A stretch of DNA of 6,984 nucleotides from SAR202 cluster bacterium (GTDB taxonomy: Bacteria > Chloroflexota > Dehalococcoidia > SAR202 > CAJWER01), in assembly GCA_030740335.1 (NCBI GenBank), contig JASLXL010000031.1, forward strand, positions 1 through 6,984. Reading direction: 5' to 3'. A program made the translations under genes and the position numbers. Below are positions 1 to 5,196 of this stretch, piece by piece (the first letter of the stretch is position 1; the number at the start of each line of letters is the position of its first letter). The notes beneath the pieces were generated by a model, which searched no databases, was not told the origin of the DNA, and saw only the letters and a list, made by a program, of their open reading frames with translations.

Positions 1-585
1 AATTAATCCATCATATGTTCCCATCAATGCTCCTCCAGTACCTACAGATGCACAGAAAACATCAATATCCCCATCAATTTCTTTTGCGACTTCTCTTTCT
101 AAGGATTTATATCCGGTACGTACATCAGGAGATCCAAATTGGTCAACATAGTGGGTTCCCGGAGTTTTTGCTAGTTCGTAGGCTTTATCTCTCATTCTTT
201 TTATTAATCCTGGAGTTATGGAGCCAGCTTCACTTTTTTCTACTATCACTTTAGCTCCAAAAGCTTCCATAGATTGTTGTTTATTTTTCGAAAACGCATC
301 TGAAAATACTGCTACAAACGTCAATCCTAATACTGTTGACACAAAGGCTAAAGATGTCCCAGTGCTACCACCAGTATATTCAACAACAGTATCACCGCAG
401 TTAATAGTTCCACGTTCCATGGCTTTGCCCAGAACTGATACCGCCATACAGTCCTTATATGATCCCGTAGGATTGGCACTTTCCAGTTTTATCCAAACTT
501 CCGCGGAATTTGTGGGAACAATGTTATTTAATTTAACAAGAGGTGTGTTGCCTATGCCAATAAGAGAAGTATTTTTGATTTCCAT
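1..585 (-). CDS. PLP-dependent cysteine synthase-family protein (N-terminal part, cut by left edge)
   Basis: The reverse strand is open from an ATG at 585-583 to the window edge and gives 195 residues of a protein family usually a little over 300 long. The family uses pyridoxal phosphate to replace the beta substituent of O-acetylserine or a related substrate, normally making cysteine in the cytoplasm. Visible: N-terminal 'IGNTPLVKLN' (11-20), Schiff-base lysine K44 in 'PTGSYKD' (39-45), substrate loop 'TGGSTG' (71-76, where classic CysK has TSGNTG), and PLP-phosphate loop 'GTGG' (182-185). The residue after K-D is Cys46 instead of the usual Arg. The TGGSTG loop marks a divergent subgroup, so the exact substrate is uncertain. 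No strong Shine-Dalgarno precedes the ATG; the frame stays open upstream to a stop at 684-682, so a non-ATG upstream start is possible. Codon use is AT-rich, unlike every other gene here. Confidence 0.88.
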   Translation of the reverse strand, partial: MEIKNTSLIGIGNTPLVKLNNIVPTNSAEVWIKLESANPTGSYKDCMAVSVLGKAMERGTINCGDTVVEYTGGSTGTSLAFVSTVLGLTFVAVFSDAFSKNKQQSMEAFGAKVIVEKSEAGSITPGLIKRMRDKAYELAKTPGTHYVDQFGSPDVRTGYKSLEREVAKEIDGDIDVFCASVGTGGALMGTYDGLI

Positions 586-984
586 AAGATACCGTTTACA
601 AGATTTTTCTTCTGTCGGTGCTGAGACCCTGAGTGAACTCAAAATACAATTGGATGGTACAGTTCTGTAAGGACCAACTCCTCACATGAATCTCCATTCC
701 CAGCCAGTATAGCCTAGGGTTACCGCTTGGAGGCGGGTCCGCGGCCTGCCCGATTTCTGGAGTCACCACATGATTAGTGTCGTATGCTTTGAGCCGTGCC
801 TAGAAAACGGTGGTGCTGGCGATAACGTCGCGACGAGTCCGTATCTTCGTTACCCACCCGCTAGCCCCGTAGTGCCAGCTACTACCAGGCCCACCCTAAG
901 CCCCTCTCCTCGCTGGACGTGCCCTAACACAACCTGGGAAAGACATCTTGCCAGGTGCCGTGGCGAACCCACCAGCTGGGACAC
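586..984. other. gene-free stretch with low-to-high GC transition
   Basis: I find no convincing gene here on either strand; the open frames crossing it translate to unstructured, low-similarity peptides. Composition shifts from the AT-rich cysteine synthase side to GC-rich sequence, roughly between 600 and 730. On the minus strand a TATACT hexamer (711-706) lies about 120 bases before the cysteine synthase ATG but has no credible -35 partner. A 6-bp inverted repeat (932-937 with 951-956, 13-base loop) sits just past the end of the exosortase-partner gene; in the minus direction it is followed by a weakly T-rich run, so it could be a poor terminator. No tRNA, repeat array or transposon end was seen. 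Confidence 0.6.
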
Positions 985-1551
985 TCATGGCGAATTGGTT
1001 GTTTGAGTGGGGTCGTTGGATGGTGGGTCGGTTTCGGGTGGTGGCGTATTCATTCGTGGCAACCAGTATCCGAACGCCCATGCGCCACCGGCCAGGGCTG
1101 GGATCAGGCCCCAGAAGATCGCGAATAGCCTGAGTACGAGGCGCGCAGACTCCTCGACATCGTTCCCGTTTGATGCCCAAACGATTCCACGGGTGAGGAG
1201 GGCGAGGCCTGCCACGTGCAGTATGTAGGCTCCCGCGGCGAATGCGATCAGCCATCCAATGCGGGGTAGTATGCCGACACCCACCGAGGCCAGGACGAGG
1301 ACGGAAAGCAGTACGAGCCCTGAGTGGAGAGTGAGTGAGTCGAGGGAGAAGGGCAGGAACTCGGTGTTGTAATCGATGAGAATTCGGGTGCCCAGTACCG
1401 AGAGCGAGGGAGTGTCACCGACTAGGTTCTTGGCGAGGGCTACCAGGGCGGTGTTGTATCGTTCGGCAAGGGTGAGCCACCAGAGAGGGACCAGCATCAC
1501 CAGAATCAGGGCCCGGAACGCGAAGGACAGCAGTTTACCGTTGGGCAGCAC
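985..1551 (-). CDS. Exosortase-associated membrane protein (exosortase H partner-like)
   Basis: A 188-residue integral membrane protein read from a GTG at 1551-1549, with a Shine-Dalgarno-like GGGAAGG (1565-1559) seven bases before it. Four hydrophobic helices are visible at about 9-29, 77-95, 98-124 and 138-163. Between helices 1 and 2 is a roughly 45-residue segment, and the protein ends in a Pro/Thr/Asn-rich hydrophilic tail (165-188). The start overlaps the exosortase gene by 17 bases, so the two are almost certainly co-transcribed and translationally coupled. Family knowledge: short exosortases of the XrtH type are often followed by a membrane protein of about this size named 'exosortase H-associated'. 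The 'LVMLVPLWWLTLAERY' start and the C-terminal 'RLFAIFWGLIPAL' helix fit my recollection of it. Its role is unknown; substrate presentation or complex stabilisation would be guesses. Membrane nature is certain, the family name less so. Confidence 0.7.
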   Translation of the reverse strand: MLPNGKLLSFAFRALILVMLVPLWWLTLAERYNTALVALAKNLVGDTPSLSVLGTRILIDYNTEFLPFSLDSLTLHSGLVLLSVLVLASVGVGILPRIGWLIAFAAGAYILHVAGLALLTRGIVWASNGNDVEESARLVLRLFAIFWGLIPALAGGAWAFGYWLPRMNTPPPETDPPSNDPTQTTNSP

Positions 1552-2104
1552 CGGACAGCCTTCCCGCCCATAGCAGCCACATGATGATGGCCAGAAGGAT
1601 GATGGCGGACTGCCAGACCAGGAGGTGGACTACGTCTAGGTATTCGGGGTAGGCCTCGCCAATCCAGAAAAGGCTAATGATCCGAACTAGGTTCACCGCC
1701 GTCAACACGACCACCCCTACCGCGACCCCAGCGAGCTTGGCCCGTTTTGACGCGGGGTAGGCGACCACGGCGCCAATGTAGAGGATGATGGGTCCGATGG
1801 CGGTGCATTCGGCCACGACGTTTGCGACGAAGTTGTCGGATATGAGCAGGCTGCCCGAGACGGTGGTGGAGCCGCCGAACAGATTGATCGCCTTGCTGGT
1901 CCAGGTTGCGGTCCACTCGGCGATGACATCGACCCAGCTACTTCCCAGGAAGCCGTAGTAGAGGGCGAGGGCGAGGCTCGCGCCGAGAATCAGCCACGAC
2001 CATACCGTCCGAGGGCCGATAACCCCGGCCGATGCCGCGCCGTCAGGACCGGTGGCCACCAGATTGTTTGCGCTGTCTGGGATATCGTGGTTTTGGGGGT
2101 CCAT
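1535..2104 (-). CDS. Exosortase/archaeosortase-family transpeptidase, short XrtH-like form
   Basis: A 189-residue polytopic membrane protein. Exosortases cut a C-terminal sorting signal from exported proteins at the membrane and probably transfer them to a lipid or other anchor. The core motifs are intact: Cys100 in 'VAECTAIGPIILYIG', Arg141 in 'AVNLVRIISLFWIG', and His160 in 'LDVVHLLVWQ', matching the Cys / Arg / His-or-Arg catalytic set of the family. Helices lie near 34-54, 101-117, 122-146 and 159-181. It is much shorter than eight-helix exosortases such as XrtA and compares best with compact types such as XrtH; the following partner gene supports this. I start at the ATG 2104-2102: the frame is open to 2191, but the extra 29 residues are hydrophilic and look noncoding, and a consensus promoter lies inside that extension. 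No protein with a PEP-CTERM or IPTL-type tail occurs in the window, so the substrate must be elsewhere. Confidence 0.88.
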   Translation of the reverse strand: MDPQNHDIPDSANNLVATGPDGAASAGVIGPRTVWSWLILGASLALALYYGFLGSSWVDVIAEWTATWTSKAINLFGGSTTVSGSLLISDNFVANVVAECTAIGPIILYIGAVVAYPASKRAKLAGVAVGVVVLTAVNLVRIISLFWIGEAYPEYLDVVHLLVWQSAIILLAIIMWLLWAGRLSGAAQR

Positions 2105-2122
2105 TAATGTGCCTGGCTGCCC

Positions 2123-2151
2123 ATTATAGACTCCTTCACCTACGTTGACAC
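2123..2151 (-). promoter_or_regulatory. Sigma70-type promoter for the exosortase pair
   Basis: Reading the minus strand, a perfect -10 hexamer TATAAT (2128-2123) follows GTGTCA (2151-2146; 4 of 6 matches to TTGACA) after a 17-base spacer. Transcription would begin near 2116, only about a dozen bases before the exosortase ATG at 2104. The message would thus be nearly leaderless, with at most a weak AGG (minus strand, around 2112-2114) as ribosome contact. The promoter sits in the short gap between divergent genes. Confidence 0.6.
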
Positions 2152-2193
2152 ACCAACGATGATGCCAGCTCTCTCGTCCGACCTGCCTCACGA

Positions 2194-2223
2194 TTGGTGT
2201 CGTTCGGACAGCAGCGGTATACT
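2194..2223 (+). promoter_or_regulatory. Possible promoter for the aminotransferase gene
   Basis: TTGGTG (2194-2199; 3 of 6 matches to the -35 consensus) and TATACT (2218-2223; 5 of 6 matches to the -10) are separated by 18 bases. Transcription from here would start near 2230, upstream of both candidate aminotransferase start codons (2276 and 2348). A perfect TTGACA at 2145-2150 lies further upstream but has no acceptable -10 at the right distance. This is a weak call based on hexamer match alone. Confidence 0.3.
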
Positions 2224-2347
2224 CCCACGCATGCCGGGGCGAGGTTCACCGTGGGCCACCCAGGAAGAGTCGTCCATGTGCCGGGCATTCGCGTCTCGCT
2301 TAGGACATTTTCACGGCAAAAACGTCAAATACGGGAGTCCCGAGGAA

Positions 2348-3613
2348 ATGAGCGCACTAAGTGTGTTGGCAATCATTGGCGGGCCGATGGTTCGAGTTGA
2401 TTCGTGGCCCGAGCGAGGGCAACTCGGCATAGAAGAAAAGGAAGCGGTGAACGCCGTGTTCGATGAATCCATCGCGACCGGGCGTCCGTTCGATTATGAC
2501 GGACCTGTAGAGGAGGCATTCTGCGAGGAGTTTGCAGAGTTCATGGGCGGCGGGTACGTCGATGCCGTTAGCTCCGGCACAAGCGCCATCTACGTTGCCC
2601 TCAAAGCTCTCGACATACAGCCATTTACGGAAGTGGTTGTCGGCGCCTTGACCGATTCCGGTGGGATGATGCCTGTCCCTCTTCTCAACTGCATTCCGGT
2701 GATCGCCGATACAGCGCCTGGCAGGTTTACGCCTGGTCCAGAGGAGATCTCGGCGGTCATATCGCCCTTGACCAGCGCGATCATTGTCCCTCACATTGCT
2801 GGAGATCCAGCTGATATGGATGGTATCGCGAGAGTCGCGAGCCAACACGGGATACCGGTAATCGAGGACTGCGCTCAGGCCCATGGCGCCAGATTGAATG
2901 GGAAACTTGTAGGAACATTTGGAGACATCGCGGCGATTTCAACCATGTCTGGCAAGCACATGAATACCGGCGGCCAGGGAGGAGTCGTCTACACAAAGAG
3001 CGAGAATCTATTCGAGGCTTCCAGGCGAGCCTCGGACAGAGGGAAGCCGCTCTACATGGAGGATGGATCAACAAACCAGGTCGCCTCGTTCAATTTTAAT
3101 CTCAACGATCTGGCGGCAGCGATCGGACGGGTGCAGCTAAGGAAACTGGAGGGGGTCGTTGCCCGCCGCCGCGATTTCATCAACAAGCTGACCGAAGGGT
3201 TCCACGACAACGACCTACAGGCGATCTCGATTGCGCCCTCAGTGCCAGGTGGAGAGTCCTCGTACTGGTGGTGGCCACTCAGGGTCAACACAGAGAGACT
3301 CACTTGCGATGTGACTACGTTCAGCGAAGCCTTGCTAGCCGAGGGAATCCCTGCCAATACAATTGGCTGGAATCTCATGCCGCACAAGATGGAGTGGTTC
3401 AAGAGCCGGCGAGTGTTCGGCTCTAGCGGATACCCCTGGAGTTCACCTCAATACGAGGGTGACCCAGACCAGCAGTTCCCGTGTCCGAACGCCACGTCCG
3501 CCGTGGCGGGCCACATCCAGTTGACGGTGAATGAAAGCTGGGGTGACCTCGAGATAGGCGACATCCTGACGGCGTTCAAGAAGGTGGAAAACGCCTATCT
3601 AAAGCAAGGGTAG
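2348..3613 (+). CDS. DegT/DnrJ/EryC1/StrS-family sugar aminotransferase
   Basis: A 421-residue cytoplasmic fold-type I PLP enzyme; the family transfers an amino group, usually from glutamate or glutamine, to a keto-sugar or keto-cyclitol. Motifs in order: 'LAIIGGPMVRVDSWP' (7-21, the usual N-terminus of the group), 'SSGTSAIYVALKAL' (75-88, PLP phosphate and ring contacts), 'IPVIEDCAQAHGA' (169-181, Asp174 pairing with the PLP nitrogen), Schiff-base Lys203 in 'SGKHMNTGGQGG' (201-212), and 'FNFNLNDLAAAIGRVQLRKLE' (248-268). The 'AQAHGA' and 'K-H-M-x-T-G-x-x-G-G' forms resemble the StsC/BtrR/AHBA-synthase branch more than the perosamine or PglE branch, but the substrate cannot be named. The ATG at 2348 places the family N-terminus normally, with a GGGAG about ten bases upstream. 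An in-frame ATG at 2276, preceded by AGGAAGAG, would add 24 residues and remains possible. The frame is open back to 2159. It is divergent from the exosortase unit. Confidence 0.92.
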   Translation: MSALSVLAIIGGPMVRVDSWPERGQLGIEEKEAVNAVFDESIATGRPFDYDGPVEEAFCEEFAEFMGGGYVDAVSSGTSAIYVALKALDIQPFTEVVVGALTDSGGMMPVPLLNCIPVIADTAPGRFTPGPEEISAVISPLTSAIIVPHIAGDPADMDGIARVASQHGIPVIEDCAQAHGARLNGKLVGTFGDIAAISTMSGKHMNTGGQGGVVYTKSENLFEASRRASDRGKPLYMEDGSTNQVASFNFNLNDLAAAIGRVQLRKLEGVVARRRDFINKLTEGFHDNDLQAISIAPSVPGGESSYWWWPLRVNTERLTCDVTTFSEALLAEGIPANTIGWNLMPHKMEWFKSRRVFGSSGYPWSSPQYEGDPDQQFPCPNATSAVAGHIQLTVNESWGDLEIGDILTAFKKVENAYLKQG

Positions 3614-3702
3614 GTAGGATTCGTGCCTACTAGGCAGCGTGGTTTCCGGCGCAGATAGTGTTGGTCTTAGCAGCGAAATTCACTGGCTGATTGTCCCGGA
3701 CG

Positions 3703-3718
3703 CAGGTGCGCCCACCTG
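3703..3718. repeat. Hairpin-forming inverted repeat between aminotransferase and dehydrogenase genes
   Basis: CAGGTG (3703-3708) and CACCTG (3713-3718) form a perfect 6-bp stem with a CGCC loop. No T run follows, so it is not a standard terminator. It lies about 60 bases before the dehydrogenase ATG, in a 167-base gap, and could be an attenuating hairpin or an operator half-site pair. A second, weaker hairpin (3614-3618 with 3626-3630) directly follows the aminotransferase stop. Confidence 0.35.
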
Positions 3719-3780
3719 GGCCTTGCCTGGCTGTCTACTGGACCTGAGCGCCGGATCATCTTATCGGGAGGGCCAATATC

Positions 3781-4890
3781 ATGACCCGTGACCCCAGCGA
3801 ACAGGAGCGAAAGCCCGCGTATCAGGTCATAGACGACTCCCGTCCCAAGGGCACGTACCGTGGGGCGGTAGTCGGATGCGGGCGTATGGGCAGCACCATT
3901 GATGACGAGCATGTGGGGATGCCGCACTATCCGTGGCCGTGGGCGCATGCCCCGGCGATGATCGAGGCGGCAGGGGTGGATCTCGTCGCAGGGGTCGACC
4001 TCGATAGATGGAAGCTAGACGACTTTGGCACGCGCTGGGGAGTGAAGGCCCTATATGCCGACGTACGAGAGATGCTTGTAGAAGAGCGGCCCGAAATAGT
4101 CAGCGTCACAACCCGACCCGAGGAGCGACCTGACGTGGTCGCCGCTCTTGCCGAGGCGGGCGTGAAGGCCATATTTGCGACCAAACCCATGTGCCTAACA
4201 CTCGCTCAGGCTGATGAGATGATTGAGGTATGTCGAACCAACGGCACCATTCTGGCCATGGCCTGCCACCTGAACTGGTACGCGCCTTACACGGCAGCCC
4301 TCCAACTTATCGAGCGCGGTGACATTGGTCCACTGCGCTCCATGGTCGGCAACACGACACACTCGCTTTCCAATATAGGCAGCCACACACTGGCGCTGTT
4401 TCGGATGTTCGCTGGTGCACAGGCCAGCTGGGTTTCGGGCCATATGGACGACGACGATCAGGCTCTCGGTGACGGTGACTTGGCAGGCTCGGGTTACGTT
4501 GTATACGAGAATGGCGTGCGGGTCTTCCTGAACTCCCATGTTCCAGCAAATACCTGGTCGTTGGAGTTCCTATGCGAGAGAGGCCGCGTTGTGTCGCGCA
4601 ACCATCACGCCACGTTCGAGCTATGGATGGAGGAGACTGGAGAAAAAGGTCTTAGATACGACGTTCAGAAAATGTTCCCATATCCGTGGAGACCTCGCAG
4701 TTCGATGGTGGATGCCATAGAAGGTGTTGCTCGGTCCATCGAAGTAGGACAGGAAATTGTGGCCCCTGGGGAGTATGGACGCGAAGCGCTGGAGATCGCC
4801 ATTGCGCTGCGCGAGTCCCATCGCCGAGGCGGGGTACGCGTCGACCTGCCGCTTGAGGATCGTAGCCTGGAATTGGGGGCGCGACCCTAG
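3781..4890 (+). CDS. Gfo/Idh/MocA-family NAD(P)-dependent oxidoreductase
   Basis: A 369-residue cytoplasmic dehydrogenase. The family oxidises or reduces a hydroxyl of a sugar, cyclitol or derivative using NAD(P). After a 26-residue hydrophilic N-terminus come the Rossmann loop 'VVGCGRMGS' (30-38), the acidic end of strand 2 'AGVDLDRWK' (70-78), the cofactor/catalytic lysine motif as 'TKP' (134-136, usually EKP), and 'SNIGSH' (197-202) with the conserved His202. The C-terminal sheet domain ends in the typical 'RVDLPLEDRSL'. Two substitutions stand out. The position four before His202, Asp in the IolG Lys-Asp-His triad, is Asn198, and the Asp usually three after the His is Ala205. Either this is a variant subfamily or activity is altered. 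A strong GGGAGGG (3766-3772) eight bases before the ATG fixes the start. With the aminotransferase upstream it plausibly supplies or consumes the keto substrate; the 167-base gap leaves co-transcription unproven. Confidence 0.9.
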   Translation: MTRDPSEQERKPAYQVIDDSRPKGTYRGAVVGCGRMGSTIDDEHVGMPHYPWPWAHAPAMIEAAGVDLVAGVDLDRWKLDDFGTRWGVKALYADVREMLVEERPEIVSVTTRPEERPDVVAALAEAGVKAIFATKPMCLTLAQADEMIEVCRTNGTILAMACHLNWYAPYTAALQLIERGDIGPLRSMVGNTTHSLSNIGSHTLALFRMFAGAQASWVSGHMDDDDQALGDGDLAGSGYVVYENGVRVFLNSHVPANTWSLEFLCERGRVVSRNHHATFELWMEETGEKGLRYDVQKMFPYPWRPRSSMVDAIEGVARSIEVGQEIVAPGEYGREALEIAIALRESHRRGGVRVDLPLEDRSLELGARP

Positions 4891-5158
4891 GGGAGCTCCA
4901 ACGCCAAAGAACCCAGTGGCAGCTCGATGCCGAGCTGGACGAGTTGAGTGAGGAGGACGAGAGTCGCACGACGCTGATTCTGCGCTATACACTGGCCTAC
5001 TCCAATGCCGACACAAACATTGCGTTGGCACGAGCCGTTTCGGCCACTTGGCCGAGAACATCGCCGGGATATCGAAGGGGCTGTTGTCGGCGGGCACATA
5101 TGGGGAGATGAAGCGTCTCTTGGATTCTGTCGGGGAGTTGCCCGCTGCGGTATACTGA
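4866..5158 (+). pseudogene. Small frame-split coding remnant of unknown function
   Basis: Two adjoining open stretches in different frames look like one small protein. The first, read from 4866 onward (frame of position 4893), gives a charged, helical sequence including 'LDAELDELSEEDESRTTLIL' and 'YSNADTNIALARA'. Around 5030-5042 the good reading jumps back one frame to give 'GHLAENIAGISKGLLSAGTY' and ends '...SVGELPAAVY' at a TGA (5156-5158). By hand count about 71% of codons in the first part and 79% in the second end in G or C, as expected for real genes here and unlike random reading. The first frame has no ATG, GTG or TTG near its beginning; a stop at 4863-4865 bounds it, overlapping the end of the dehydrogenase gene. 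About 95 residues in all; I do not recognise the family. It may be a decayed gene or an intact gene carrying a sequencing or assembly indel. Confidence 0.5.
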
Positions 5159-5184
5159 TTGGCCTTAATGGAAATGGACATGGC

Positions 5185-5194
5185 GGGGAGGTGA
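5185..5194 (+). promoter_or_regulatory. Strong ribosome binding site fixing the DUF1800 start
   Basis: GGGGAGGTGA matches the anti-Shine-Dalgarno sequence over eight bases (GGAGGTGA, 5187-5194) and lies immediately before the ATG at 5197. It decides against the upstream ATG at 5005, which would add 64 residues unlike the family and would run through the frame-split remnant in a third frame. Confidence 0.75.
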
Positions 5195-5196
5195 GA

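Noticed and set aside
218..670. Plus-strand open frame of 150 codons
   Set aside because: It is the antisense shadow of the cysteine synthase gene, whose reverse-strand translation carries clear family motifs.
826..835. Ten-base palindrome CGTCGCGACG
   Set aside because: Several 10-base palindromes are expected by chance in 7 kb, and nothing nearby needs an operator.
932..956. Inverted repeat as terminator of the exosortase unit
   Set aside because: Stem of only 6 bp, a 13-base loop and a poor T run; mentioned in the gene-free stretch but not called as a terminator.
770..1006. Plus-strand open frame of 78 codons in the gene-poor stretch
   Set aside because: The translation is Pro/Thr/Arg-rich with no domain-like pattern, and no ribosome site precedes it.
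2105..2191. N-terminal extension of the exosortase to the ATG at 2191
   Set aside because: The 29 extra residues look noncoding and contain the TATAAT promoter; family proteins begin close to the first helix.
5144..5156. GCTGCGGTATACT, nearly repeated at 2211-2223, as a shared promoter element
   Set aside because: A 10-base exact match between two places is expected by chance in this length, and the copy at 5144 lacks a -35 and lies in the coding remnant.
5005..5196. Upstream ATG start for the DUF1800 protein
   Set aside because: The added 64 residues do not fit the family, and a near-perfect ribosome site points to the ATG at 5197.
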